From NCBI RefSeq assembly GCF_001540865.1, contig NC_033630.1, forward strand, positions 2,258,952-2,322,951: DNA of 64,000 bases, in the 5' to 3' direction. The DNA is from Ananas comosus. Taxonomy: Eukaryota; Streptophyta; Magnoliopsida; Poales; Bromeliaceae. The position numbers and the translations under genes were made by a program. Every line of letters starts with the position of its first letter. The first letter of the stretch is position 1. Positions 1 to 10,944 of the stretch are shown here, in pieces. The notes below the pieces were generated by a model. That model searched no databases, had not been told where the DNA came from, and saw only the letters and a list, made by a program, of their open reading frames with translations.

Positions 1-2
1 TC

Positions 3-70
3 AAACGGGTCGAGTAAATCCAATAAAGAAGATCACAAACGGGTCGAGTAAATCCAATAAAGAAGATCAC
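3..70. repeat. Tandem 34-bp direct duplication
   Basis: Positions 3-36 and 37-70 are the same 34 bases repeated head to tail without a mismatch. It lies at the very edge of the window, so the array may continue upstream. No gene or element boundary can be tied to it. Confidence 0.9.
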
Positions 71-484
71 GTGCACGTATTTAGGATATTGTGGTAGATT
101 GAACATTCTAGTGTAGAAGTTCTACGAGAATTTTCAAACCTACTAGACTCATTATAATTCAGTTTCAAATTTATGACAAAATATATTTAAACATAATTAC
201 TTAATTTATAAGGCGCATGGTTAATCACATGAGTTCACAAATTAAAGACCAAATACGTGATGGGGTAAAATTTTTTATTTAGTGTTCCCATCTGAAGCTT
301 CTTTCGGCATTAAAATTTAAAAACAATAAGACTCACAACTCAAACTTCAAAAAAAAACACTGCAATAATGATGTAATTAGGAACTGTTGAAGTTGGACGT
401 GCGCATGTAATTTCAATTACAAAAGTTTATATATTCAAATATATCTAAATAAAATACTAAATTTGAATCCAAATAGCTTCTATT
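71..484. other. AT-rich 3' flank of the EP1-like gene
   Basis: This stretch lies downstream of the stop codon of the minus-strand EP1-like gene. It is AT-rich and I see no open frame, terminal repeat or RNA gene in it. It probably includes that gene's 3' untranslated region. Confidence 0.5.
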
Positions 485-1912
485 TTATTTGTAGTACTTG
501 ACATAAACCACGTGCGAGGAGTTCTCCACCTTCCTAAGCGTGCCAAGCACCGGCGCCAACCAACACCTCCCTTCCTCCTCCCAATACGCGAACCCCTCGC
601 ACGTGCAACGCACGCGACACCTCCTCCTACACTCCTCCACGCCCACTCTCCCCTCCCCTCCCATGTACGCACTCACAAAGCTCTCCACCCCCACCACCTC
701 ATAGTAATCCGCCGCCGCCGCGGCACCACTGTGGCACCGCCTCGGCGGCGGTGGTGGCGCGCATTTCTTGCTCCACCCCATTAGCCCTCCCGTGGATGGG
801 CACGCGACGCACATCTCGTCCTCGCAAACGCCGAATTCACCGCACTTTTGCGGCAATGCACATGTGCTCAGCAACCCTATCGAATACAAAATATTAAAAA
901 TATCGTTCTCTGCCAGTAATTCAAGTAATTAGTAATTCCATATAATATTGAAAAATATATATTGAAATATTGTTTTCTAGTAGCTTAAACTTTTATTAGA
1001 GTACTCCGTTGTTTCGATACCTATCTCATCGGAGAACAATGCGAACGTCTTCTCCCACGCCCGGTAATCCACCGGGTCGTAGTACGTGTACGCCGCCAAG
1101 TTCCCGTCTATCTCCAACCGCAAGAAGGATAGTTTCGCATCGTACTTTGGCCTCGCGAGGATGATCGTTCCTTGCCCCGTTGCTAGCCTTAGCTCGTACG
1201 CGAACGCGTCCTCCGTCTCGGGCCCGCACTCGAACGTGACCGAGTTCGAAGAGAAGCTCAGCAAGCCATCCGAGTAGTTGTAATACGTGAGGTTGTCGTT
1301 CATGAACAACGTTAGGCCACCGGAGCTCAAAACGAGACTATACGTTCCGAAGGAACCGTCGGCGGTCGATCTCCGGCTAACGAGCTTCTTCGGCCCCGCG
1401 ACGAGGTTGAGTGATTGGCCGACGAGAAGCGTGTCGGTTGGGTGATCGAAACTCTGCCATACGAATCGGTTTTTCGCGTCGTAGAGCACGACATTGCCGC
1501 CGGGGACGATTTTGAGCCCGACAACACCGCGGTGTGCGGTGTCTGTGGACCACACGATGCGTCGGTCGGCGTCGGAGAGGACGAGGTTTCCATCGGGAAG
1601 GAGAGAGAAGGTGGCGTTGTCGCGGACGGGGCGGCCGCGGTTGGCTTCCCAGACCCAGCGGAAGACGGACTCGGATCGGACGGTGCCCATGCGGAGGGCG
1701 AGGTAGAATTCGCCCGGGGTGGTGTTGTAGAAGGCGAGCTGGAAGGGAGAGGCCGCCACGGGGAGGACGCGGTAGTCGGCGCCGTATTCGGACACATAGG
1801 GGCCGAATTCGCCGTTGTTTACGTAGGTAAAGGTTTGGACTTTGGATTGGGACGAGGCGATAGAGGAGAGTCGGATAGTTAAGAGAAGTGTCAATAGCAG
1901 TGTAGTGGCCAT
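485..1912 (-). CDS. EP1-like bulb-type (B_lectin) secreted glycoprotein with C-terminal PAN-like region
   Basis: The gene has two coding exons on the minus strand, 1912-1021 and 876-485. They are joined across a 144-bp GT-AG intron in phase 1 and give 427 aa, the usual size for the EP1 / S-locus-glycoprotein-like family. I chose the ATG at 1912 because it opens directly into a hydrophobic signal peptide (MATTLLLTLLLT) and a TATA-like box lies about 60 bp upstream; the in-frame ATG at 2008 would lie upstream of that box. The mature part has a bulb-type lectin domain (N-R-G-R-P-V, then LLPDGNLVLSD and IVWSTDTA, then VWQSFDHPTDTLL). Exon 2 is cysteine-rich (CALPQKCGEFGVCEDEMC) and is followed by a PAN/apple-like segment (DYYEVVGVESF to the C terminus). 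There is no transmembrane segment or kinase, so it is secreted, probably to the cell wall. Family members are described as apoplastic glycoproteins; the ligand is unknown. Exon 1 is strongly GC-rich. Family assignment is firm, function is not. Confidence 0.9.
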
Positions 1913-1973
1913 GGACGAAGAAATTGGAGCAAACGATCTAGATCGCGATGGAATGGATGGGATAAGAAATTTT

Positions 1974-1983
1974 GATTTATATA
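1974..1983 (-). promoter_or_regulatory. TATA-like box of the EP1-like gene
   Basis: Read on the minus strand the sequence is TATATAAATC, about 60 bp upstream of the ATG at 1912. The spacing suits a short 5' untranslated region and supports that start over the one at 2008. It is a sequence-pattern call only. Confidence 0.5.
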
Positions 1984-2019
1984 ATATGCAGTATATATGA
2001 ATCCTCAATTTTGGAACAG

Positions 2020-3014
2020 GTGGCGGCGAGCGCGGAGGCGCGGGCGGGGGTGAGCGCGAGCGCAGGGCGCTGGCAGGCGGGGGCGCTTGGCGGGGCGCCG
2101 CGTGGCGCGGGCGCGCGGGGCGTGGGCAGGCGGGCGCGCGGGGCGGGCAGCGGGGAGGCGCGGGTTGGCAGGCGGGCGCGCGTGACGCGACTCTCTCTCT
2201 CTCTCTCTCTCCGTCTACCTCTCCCCCCTCGAGGGGCCCCCCCCCTCTCTCTCTCTCTCTCTCTCGCGGCCCCTCTCTCTCCCCCCTCTCTCTCTCAGTG
2301 TAAATTTAAAATGATAAAATTTNTTAAAATATAAACTTTTGAAGTTTAAAATTTAAATCTTAAAATTTGAAATTGAAATTTTAATATTTTAAATTTAATA
2401 TTTGAATTTTTTAATTCAATTTATAATTTAATATTTAAAAATATTAAAATTTGAAATTTAAAAGTTAAAACTTAAAATTTAAAAATTTTATATTTTATCT
2501 TAATTACTAAAACTAAAATTTAAAATATTCAAACTTTAAAGATTTAAAATTTTTAAATTCAATTTATAATTTAATATTTAAATATTACAATTTGAAATTT
2601 AAAATTTAAAACTTACAATTTAAAAATTTTATATTTTCTCTTAATTACTAAAACTAAAATTTTCAATTTTACATATTTTAACTTTAAATTTCAATTCCTA
2701 AATTTTAAATTTTACATTCTATATTCAAATTTTGAATTTTAAAATTTAAAATACAAAATCTAATATTTGAAACTTAAAATTTTAAATTTGATATTTGATA
2801 TTTGATATTTAAAAGTTAAAAATAATATTTAAAATTTATGTCCGAAAGATGTTTATTTGAAATTTATCAATTTAGAATTTTAAATCTGAATGATAGTTTA
2901 AAATTCTACTCTAAAATTAAAATTTAAATTTAAATTTTAAATTAAAAATTAAAAATTAAACTGAGATTTTATGTTGTCGATGTTGATCCGCCGCGAAACG
3001 CGGGCCCTAACTAG
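2020..3014 (+). mobile_element. Helitron-like element, 3' end well defined, 5' end uncertain
   Basis: The 3' end has the Helitron signature: a small hairpin (CCGCG-AAA-CGCGG, 2991-3003) followed by CTAG at 3011-3014 and a T at 3015. Upstream come three blocks: a GC-rich segment (about 2020-2190), CT repeats and C-runs (about 2191-2297), and a very AT-rich block (about 2300-2980) made of AAATTT-type words. The same three-block plan and a similar 3' hairpin occur at 7834-9029. No Rep-helicase is present, so it is non-autonomous. The 5' terminus is not clear and may have been lost close to the promoter of the EP1-like gene. An N lies at 2323. Confidence 0.55.
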
Positions 3015-3919
3015 TAAAGGATATTATTTATCATATATGACATAATTTTTATTTTATTTTTTATATATGAATTTTGATTCCATGACTAGTTTTGTCAAAC
3101 ATGGTGAGCAGGAGTCAATAATAATTGTCGGCTGTGCGAAACTAATTACCAGCACCCAGTGCGCCACGTCATCAGTACACCGTAAACTTTGAGCCCTTCA
3201 TTTGTTTCCGTGATCCCATCCTCCACTTTGATCTCCGTCCATTTTAAAAGTCGAAGGTATTTTACTGGTTCATGGTTGGTGGACCAGGCTGTGGATGATG
3301 CCTTTGGGCGTTGGTCCATTTTGACTGCTGACGGTCAAAGCCATTCTATGCTTTAAACTTTCTATTTCTCGTATCTGACAATCCAATCCAACGGTCAAGA
3401 TGGAATCGTATAAAATATTCATTTTATCACTAAATGCCTTCTTATCATCAATGATGATATGCACGAAAAAGTACAAAAAAAGAAAAAAAAAAAGAAGGTA
3501 GGAACGATTTTCGACGTGAGATTATCTTGTTCACTATTTTATTTTGAACTTACATAATATCTATTTTTAATATAAAACTACTTTATTAATTATTTATGCA
3601 GATATAAAATCTATATTATTTTTGTACCAAGAAAGTCTCATTAACAAAATTTATTAAAAAATAACTTTTCTTTATTTATGTACCAAGAAAGTCTCATTAA
3701 CAAAGTCTCATTAACAAAATTTATATTACTTTGTTGCTCTCTATTATATCAAACAAATTTATTAAAAAATAAATTGCACCAAAATTTTTAATGTCCCAAC
3801 GTGTTTCATGAGCTCATTGGCGCATAATATAAATTTTTTTATACACATAATAACTTCTCTTTATTTATAGACGCTTTATAGTGTTATAATAAGCGGCCAT
3901 GTATACTAGGCGAACCTTT
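3015..3919. other. Intergenic, no feature seen
   Basis: The sequence is AT-rich with a short A-rich run near 3475-3495. A motif around TTTATTAAAAAATAA and AGTCTCATTAACAAA recurs imperfectly between about 3640 and 3765. I see no convincing gene or element ends. Confidence 0.4.
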
Positions 3920-3934
3920 CACTAAACTTTTGTT

Positions 3935-4090
3935 TTTTTTTTTTTGAAAGATAGTTAAAATACTATCTGCTTCATTTATTTTATTTAAAAATAAATTTAG
4001 CTGAAAATATAAATCAATTAAGATTCGAATATAAAATCTCGGATACCAATCATCAAGTGTTTTGCCATTTGCGCTAGGAACGGTGGGTTC
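3935..4090 (-). mobile_element. tRNA-derived SINE, copy A
   Basis: The element is flanked by a perfect 15-bp target-site duplication (cactaaacttttgtt at 3920-3934 and 4091-4105). On the minus strand it begins near the 4090 end, carries a box B-like word (ATTCGAATCTTA) and ends in an A-tail at the 3935 side. Body sequence matches the copies at 4839, 10781, 38888, 43570 and 56928, with more decay in its box A. Confidence 0.82.
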
Positions 4091-4105
4091 CACTAAACTT
4101 TTGTT

Positions 4106-4821
4106 GGATACAACGCATGACACTCAAACATGTCATGAGTTACTCTACTGCCCAAGTGTGGATAAGGTTAACTCGTGAGACATGTCGGTGTCTCAGCAAA
4201 ATTTCTCCACAAAAGCCAACACAAGCTACTGTTACAACACCATCCACCCTTTCACACAGGAGCCACGTAACATGTCTTTAATTATTAGATAGACCTTTAA
4301 ACTTCCACAACTAGCTAGGATTTATTATTCAATAACATCAGATGCATCTCGAAATGTCTAATATAATTTTTTTGAGAGTTAAAAGCATGCGCGTATGTGA
4401 TAAAGCAAACTACAATATGTTTTTTAATATTATTTTTTTATAATATTTGGAAGATTATGTGCGTGATTAAATATCTAAAAGTGAAATAACATATTCCGCC
4501 TTTAAATGTTTATTCAAAATCGGGCTTTAGTGCCATGGGCTTGTTCACAATGGACCGAACAGGCCCATAAAATGGATGGGCCTGAGCCTATAGTGGACTA
4601 AACTGTGTGGAATAGCTTTTATATTAATTTGATTTTTTTTTGAAACCAAATATATATATATATACACCTGTTTCTTAGTGCAGTAGTACAAGTGAGTGAA
4701 TGTAAAGTGGTGGTAGGATTGGTGTATTAATTCGAATTGGTTCCTGCGATTGTACATAATATGATGTATGAAGGAATATTAATAATAGCACATTAAATTA
4801 TATTATTATTAGTGTACAATT
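4106..4821. other. Intergenic, no feature seen
   Basis: AT-rich sequence with a short TA run near 4652-4664. I find no supported gene or element boundary. Confidence 0.4.
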
Positions 4822-4838
4822 TTCTTAGGCAATTTATT

Positions 4839-4988
4839 ATTTTTTTTGAGAGATAGGTAGCACGCTACTCTCTTCGTTTATTTTATTTAAAAATAAACTT
4901 AGTTAGAAATGTGAATCAACTAGAATTCGAACTTAGGTCTCGGGTACCAACCATCAAATCTTTTGCCACTTGTTTTAGGGACGGCCGG
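4839..4988 (-). mobile_element. tRNA-derived SINE, copy B
   Basis: It is flanked by an imperfect 17-bp duplication (4822-4838 and 4989-5005, ttcttNNgcaatttNtt type). On the minus strand a box A-like word lies near the 5' end, followed by a box B-like word (GTTCGAATTCTA), with a short A-tail at the left. Sequence is close to the other copies of this family. Confidence 0.82.
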
Positions 4989-5005
4989 TTCTTGCGCAAT
5001 TTGTT

Positions 5006-5289
5006 AGGTGCATATCATTGATGGCAGTGTAAACATTTATCATCGACCTTAACAGGATTTCCAGCTGAAGTACACCACTGACATAAATCATCATGTGATT
5101 GCATGTGATTCATTAATCTGACCATGATGTTCTTCTAGCCTTGCTAATTAATTAGCTGAGTAGTTGCCTACATATAAATATATACGTATAAGTGTAAATA
5201 TATTCTTCACAAATATGAATACTCACACGCTCGCACGCACGCACGCACGCATGTACTAAATGCGAAAGAGTAACTTCCTCTCTTTGCTT
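5006..5289. other. Intergenic with a short CGCA repeat
   Basis: A small (GCAC)n run lies at about 5229-5250. Nothing else is recognised here. Confidence 0.4.
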
Positions 5290-5870
5290 AAACTTTTTTC
5301 GATTGATCTGGATTTTTAATTTAACACAATCGAAAAAAAGATTATCATATAGCCAATTCCATAGTAGTAATCAGTACTTCTATACTTATACATTATTTTT
5401 CTTAAATTTGTTGCATGGCAATGTTTCTTTCATTGTTGAGTGCGCACTCTATCTCGAATCGGTTCAAGTCCTTCATGTATATATATATATATATATATAT
5501 TTTGCTTAAATCAAATTGAATTGTTTTTTTTTATTTGAACCGCACTGATCATTGTTGAGTGTGAGCTAGCACTCTCCCAAACTTGCTCAAGTTTTTTACA
5601 TGTTTCCTTATTTTTTTGTTTAAACTGAATCTAGTTTTCCTTTTTCTTTACTTGAACCGAACCGGATTGATCAACCTGTTGCATTGAGCCGAACCAGCCA
5701 AACTACTCCACATGTTTCCATCTTTGAAACGAAATTTTCTCTTTTTACCTTGAACCGAGCCAATTAATGTCTTGTGTGAACTACAACTTGAATCGGCTCA
5801 AATTTTTCTTCTTTTTACTTGAATCGAACAAATTTTTTTTTTTTTTTGCTTAAACCAATCCAGGTCACTA
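5290..5870. repeat. Degenerate tandem repeat with units near 100-130 bp
   Basis: A set of motifs returns several times in the same order: a CT/T-rich run ending in ttttacttgaaccgaacc-like words, then caagttttt and a catgtttcc word. Units are too diverged to give a fixed period by eye. The local ORFs are low-complexity and not gene-like. Confidence 0.5.
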
Positions 5871-6055
5871 CTCCATTAGGCATAATTGTTTCTCTTCCTC
5901 TTCCTTCTGCTGTTATATTTCTTCATCGACAAGATGAATTCCACCCTTCATTATCGATTCTTTTATTGCTGTTTTCTCTTTCTTTGTCGTCGTTTTTTAT
6001 TTTTTTTAAATTATCGCATCGCATGGATTACTACACTAATAAATATGAAATTAAG

Positions 6056-6306
6056 GAGTTGGGTTAGAATACTATTGATAGCAAAAGGCTCTTTTTATTA
6101 TCAAGTTTTTAGCTTTTGAATTAATTTCTTTCATCATTTCTAACCATTAGATTAAATATTATAACCCAGTGGGAACCACTCAATCCTAGAGGGACCACTC
6201 AACTTTAAGGACCTAATATCATCATAACTTTACAATTTTAATCTAAAGGTTAAAAATTTGATAGTAAAAAGAATTTTTTACTATCAATAGTATTGCAGCA
6301 CAACTC
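6056..6306. mobile_element. Mutator-type MITE, 251 bp, 9-bp TSD
   Basis: A perfect 9-bp duplication (gaaattaag) flanks it at 6047-6055 and 6307-6315. The termini are inverted repeats starting GAGTTG and sharing AATACTATTGATAG. A 9-bp TSD points to the Mutator superfamily. Related ends appear in the cluster at 25 to 27 kb. Confidence 0.82.
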
Positions 6307-6315
6307 GAAATTAAG

Positions 6316-6943
6316 AATCCTCACTTAACAATAGTTCCGTACAAATTTGGAAGGAAAAAAAAAAGGGATTACCTTGCTAGCTAACTACGTACTTACATCA
6401 TCTTCCTTGGCTTATATAGAAAATGGTTAATTAACATCAAAATTGTGGACCCTGATGCAGGAAAAGAGAAAATTGGCACACAACTTTTTATTTATTCAAG
6501 GCTCATGAGTGTGACACAATAGTTCATGTTACGTATAATGTAGCTTGGCACATAGTAGAGATAGTTGCTCAACAACTTTGCCTAAAAATAGACTTAGAAT
6601 CTACTCAACCTTAGTTATATATGTAACGAAGAAATATTAAATACATGAGATTTTACGTTGAATAAGTGACTTCTAAGGCAAGGTTTGGTAAGCACTAGAA
6701 GAAGGTTTGGAGCAATGAGGCTCCCCAATTCCTGTCTCATTTGTCGGTGTAGAGTGAACGCACTCGGTGCATCCGTACATTTTTATTCTGATGATCTAAT
6801 CTTTGTATAGAGAAAAATATCATAACTTATTGTACGATAAAGATTAAAATATATGAAGGTGAAACAACAATGTGTAGATTATTTGCACGGATGTAAGGAT
6901 GCAACAGGTTTGCGCAATGATTCTTTTTTTAGTGACCTGATGA
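6316..6943. other. Intergenic, no feature seen
   Basis: AT-rich sequence without a supported gene, RNA or repeat boundary. Confidence 0.4.
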
Positions 6944-6953
6944 GTTGATATTT

Positions 6954-7173
6954 CCCATTAACTCGGATCTGTTGCTTTCGAACCGATCCGAATATGAACA
7001 TATGCGATCGATTGGATGGTTTGGATCTCGCGAGATTATCTCATGATGATACCCTGGACTCTTCGAAGATCGCAAGGATATGCATACTGGACGCAACTTG
7101 AAGTGGAAACATATATCAATCTGTGCAATAGGATTCGAACCATATGGCGAAACACTGTAGTACAAATACACAG
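6954..7173 (-). mobile_element. Possible short insertion with 10-bp TSD and a box B-like word
   Basis: The decamer gttgatattt occurs at 6944-6953 and 7174-7183 and may be a target-site duplication. Read on the minus strand the interior has ATGGTTCGAATCC, a good box B match near its 5' end. I see no clear A-tail and no convincing box A, so it may be a decayed SINE or an unrelated insertion. Confidence 0.35.
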
Positions 7174-7183
7174 GTTGATATTT

Positions 7184-7833
7184 TTCTGAGTATCAAATAT
7201 GAGATTATTATTTATAACAATTGGTGCATTAAATTTAGGTAAATATATAGAATAGATTAAGTTGTCATTGACTCTAGGGAATCGCTAGCTAAGTAATGGA
7301 AGGATTTCTAGCGGACTGTCATAATTTACATTAGCTAGTAATTATTTTTTTATTTTTTTTATTTTTTTTTAATTGGATCTTGTTTGGAATGTTTATGATT
7401 CTCGGAGCTAGTTGTCCCACTTTTGTAGTTCAGTTTATGTTCGCTATGAATGAAGCAGATAGCAAGTCTATCTTTCTCTCAAAAAAATATATTTTTTTTA
7501 TTTTTTATTACTCCACACTCAAAAGCAGTGATGGAGTATTTTGAACTCATAGCAGCTTCCAGGAGAAGTTGATCATAAAAGAGTTTTTGCTCCAAAAAAA
7601 AAAATTTATTGTGCCACACTTGTAATACATCATCAGTAATAAATATATTTTTTTTTTTGAAAGAAAAGTATAATAAAAATAATTTTCTATTAATTATGAT
7701 AGAATGGGTGAATTCAAATAAAACAATTTTATTAGTTAAGAACGTCATGTCGGTAATATAACTTGTGCATTCTAGACAATTCCGTTCCAGGAAATAGCAC
7801 GTAATTAAGTGCAAGGACAAAGATAAGAGATAA
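7184..7833. other. Intergenic, no feature seen
   Basis: AT-rich with several T and A homopolymers. Predicted short frames have no recognisable domains. Confidence 0.4.
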
Positions 7834-8158
7834 TCTATCTATACTTTGAATTGAGAACCCGAAGACGGTACAGCAAGGGCTCTTCGCGAAACGCGCGAGC
7901 CGGCGCGAGCCGGGGCGGGCGAGCGGGCGCGGGAGCGAGCCGGCGCGCGTGCGGAGCGGGCGGGTGAGGGTAGCGGCGCGGACACTGCTAGCAGCGGCAA
8001 TCCGTTCGCTCCGCGCGCGAGCGCGGGCGAGCGGCGCGCGCGGGCGCGCGGGCACGAGGGAGCGCACGTGCGCCGGCGGGGGCGCGCGAGCGCGAGCCGG
8101 CACGGAGGCCGGCGCGAGGCGGGGGTTTTTTTTTTTGTTTTTTCCTGTAGATCCACTC

Positions 8159-8194
<36 letters not shown>

Positions 8195-9029
8195 CTTCCT
8201 AACTTCCACTCCTCTCTCTCTCTCTCTCTCTTTTCTTTCTTTTTTTTCCTTTTCTAACTTCCACTCCTCTCTCTCTCTCTCTCTCTCTCTCCTCTCTTCT
8301 TTTTTTTTCTTTCTAACTTTTTTTTTCCTTATTTTGTAGTATTGTGACTCACATACAAAAAATAAAAATTTAAATTTAAATTTTAAATATGAATTAAAAT
8401 TAAAATTTTAAATTGAATCGCTTATTTTGATGGATTGCGGCGTGCGAGCGGGCACGAGCCGGCGCGGAGCGGGCTTTTTTTTTATACTTTTTTCCTGTGG
8501 GACCCACAAAATTTAAAAAAATTTAAATATAAATTTAAGTCACATACAAAAAATAAAAATTAAAATTAAAATTTTAAATGTAAATTAAAATTTAAATTTA
8601 AATTTTAAATCGAATCTCTTATTTTGATGGATTGCGAGCGGGCGAGCGGGAGCTGGTGCGAGCCGGCACGGAGCGAGCTTTTTTTTTTTTGCTTTTTTCC
8701 TGTGAAACCCACAAAATTTAAAAAAATTTAAATATAAATTTAAATTTTAAACTGAATCTCTTCTTAACAGAAATTAAAATTTTGTAGTTAATTTAAAGTT
8801 TAAATTTTAAAAAAATTTTAAATTTAAATTTAAAATATAAATTTATTTCTATATATCCTTTGAATCGAAAATCCTAAGCGGGTACGGCCGGGCTCTCCAC
8901 GTTTCAAATTTTAAACAACTCAGATAAAGAAGACAACTCAAAAGAATTATCATTTAATTCTATTAATATGATATATAATAATTTACTGTTGTATTGTCTT
9001 CCCGCCGCATTGCGCGGGTCCGTACTTAG
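7834..9029 (+). mobile_element. Helitron-like non-autonomous element
   Basis: The left end starts with TC after an A (7833) and reads TCTATCTATACTTTGAAT, a typical Helitron 5' start. The right end has a hairpin (CCCGC...GCGGG, 9001-9018) followed by CTTAG and then T at 9030, one base away from the usual CTAG. Inside are GC-rich blocks (7870-8125, 8438-8475, 8635-8680), long CT runs at about 8157-8302, and AAATTT-type AT blocks in repeated order. The words TCTATATATCCTTTGAATC near 8847 resemble a second 5' end, so two copies may be nested. No Rep-helicase frame is present. Confidence 0.6.
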
Positions 9030-9440
9030 TAATGAATTAAAATGTAACCCCTTCAATTAAATAATAATGTGTTTAAAAAAAGGTTTAGATCCGCCATTAA
9101 AGCTGAGCAAGTGCACAAAACGTTCCACCACTACGCTTTAGAGTCAACTATCTTAGTTTGTTAACTAAATTTTTATTTAAAAATTAATATAATATTAATA
9201 TAATTAAATTAATAAATCATACAGGGATATATTCTATAACGTATGTAGCTTCGTAAAACGTTACATGCAGGAAATGACAAAATAAACACATGGGTACATG
9301 TACCAACGGTGGCCATTAAATAGCTAGCACATGTAATCTACTCATGCTGTGTTCTATTGTGGGGAAATAATACTAGGAACTATTTACCTATCTAGCCTCT
9401 TTACAAAAAAATATTTCCTATCTAGCCTTCTTTTGAAAAA
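9030..9440. other. Intergenic with short repeats of tctagcct
   Basis: AT-rich. The word ctagcct recurs at about 9396 and 9422 just before the inverted-repeat element that follows, perhaps as part of its terminus. Confidence 0.4.
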
Positions 9441-9448
9441 TATTCCCC

Positions 9449-9928
9449 ATCTAACCTTATTTTCAAAGATTAGAGAAAAAAAGAAAAATTAATACCTTTA
9501 ATATATATTAAGGAGTTAAGTGGGGGAGATTATCTTTTTCTCTCTCCTCTCCTATTTCCCGAGATCCCTTCTCATTCTCTAATTTTTGCGTATAATTTAT
9601 CTCATATCGATTTATTTCAAAATAGAAAATTTTTATATAGCGCATCAACCAATTCCAATTTTTTTATATTTTGATGGAAATATTATGCATGGTTCGGAAG
9701 GAGTTGATTATAATGGTCCTGATTCAAAACTATTTGGATTTCTCGTACTTTAGGTTTTAATACATTAAAACATAAAATTTATAGGCCGAATGGGATCAAG
9801 ATTATTTTGATATAAAAATTAATGGGAGAGGAGAGAGAAAAAGATAATTTCCCCCACTTAACCCCTTAATATATATTAAAGGAATTAATTTCTCTTTTTT
9901 TCTCTAATCTTTGAAGATGAGGCTAGAT
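9449..9928. mobile_element. Foldback/MITE with arms of about 105 bp
   Basis: Arms at about 9449-9552 and 9823-9928 are inverted copies sharing ATCTA-CC, CAAAGATTAGAG, CTTTAATATATATTAA and TTAAGTGGGGGA words. The loop of about 270 bp has no gene. A TSD cannot be read because an N falls at 9930 immediately beside the right end. Confidence 0.65.
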
Positions 9929-10010
9929 NGAAATGAAGGGAAAAAAAGAAAAAATAGGAAAAAAAAAGAAGAAGAGTCTCAAAAGTGCATCGGAGAAAGA
10001 AGAGAATAAA

Positions 10011-10012
<2 letters not shown>

Positions 10013-10069
<57 letters not shown>
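10013..10069. repeat. (GA)n microsatellite
   Basis: An almost perfect GA dinucleotide run of roughly 57 bp. Confidence 0.9.
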
Positions 10070-10072
<3 letters not shown>

Positions 10073-10199
10073 GTTCTCTTTTTGTATGAGACATCACATT
10101 TGAGTTTAATTTTAGTAAAATTTGAATGACTTATATGTTAATACCATATGAAATAATTATTTATCTTTAAAAATTAAATTATTAATTAAATAAAAGTAA

Positions 10200-10560
10200 T
10201 TTTAAAATTTATGTTCAACCCTGAAGCCTGATTGCTTGAATGGGCCCAACATATTCCTCAAATGATAATGTGGGACTAATTAACTAATTACTATGAAACA
10301 ACCGTTATACTCTAATAAAAACTTAAGTCCTTCTCACGTTTAGGCTCGAGACTTTTTTTAAGCTCATGACATATACTTGAATTAAACGGGAGAAAATTAA
10401 TAATGCTAGGAGCTGGCGTAACTCGAACTCAGAACCTTCTGCTTTGATACTATGTGAAACAACTATTATACTCTAAAAGTTTAAACTATTAAAAAATAGT
10501 ATTTATATATTTTTATATTTAAAGCAACATCTCACCTCATAACTACCGGTGTCAGGCATC
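10200..10560 (-). mobile_element. Possible miniature LTR-retroelement remnant (TRIM-like)
   Basis: Two short direct repeats (about 10291-10320 and 10450-10482) share aaacaac-NN-ttatactct. Beside the second, read on the minus strand, is TAGTATCAAAGCAG, which resembles a decayed initiator-Met-tRNA primer-binding site. The arrangement fits a small LTR element on the minus strand, but ends and TSD are not readable. Confidence 0.35.
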
Positions 10561-10780
10561 TTCCCTACTTACGTTTATATGCAGGTGGTGATGGAAAAAA
10601 ATTTAAAAATATAATTAAAACCAATTAAGAAGGCTAATCTAAAAAAAAAGAAAAAAGAAAAGAAAAAGAAAGTTTGAAATATTATGTATATGGTTATATG
10701 TTTATGTATCAAGTAAATATCATATCCTGAAAAATATTATGATCTACCCATAATTCCTGATATGGTGGGTTAATTATTTT

Positions 10781-10928
10781 TTTTTTGAAAGATAGGTAGC
10801 ACGCTACCTGCTTCGTTTATTTCATTTAGAAATAAACTTAGCTAGAAATGTGAATTAATTATGATTCGAACTTGGGTCTCGGGTACCAACCACCAAACCC
10901 TTTGCCACTTGCTCTAGGGACGGTCGGT
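10781..10928 (-). mobile_element. tRNA-derived SINE, copy C
   Basis: A 16-bp near-perfect duplication (10765-10780 and 10929-10944) flanks it. On the minus strand it starts ACCGACCGTCCCTAGAGC, has a box A-like word AGTGGCAAAGGG and a box B-like word GTTCGAATCATA, and ends in an A-tail. It is one of the best preserved copies. Confidence 0.88.
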
Positions 10929-10944
10929 GTGTATTAATTATTTT

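Noticed and set aside
1910..2008. Upstream in-frame ATG at 2008 for the EP1-like gene
   Set aside because: It would put 32 basic residues before the signal peptide and lies upstream of the TATA-like box; the ATG at 1912 opens straight into the signal peptide.
5228..5252. CRISPR-like or regulatory repeat array
   Set aside because: It is a simple GCAC microsatellite; plant nuclear DNA has no CRISPR arrays and no spacer structure is present.
7732..8257. Long Arg/Ala-rich and Ser/Leu-rich open frames on both strands
   Set aside because: They are by-products of the GC-rich and CT-repeat blocks inside the Helitron-like element, with no domain and no codon pattern.
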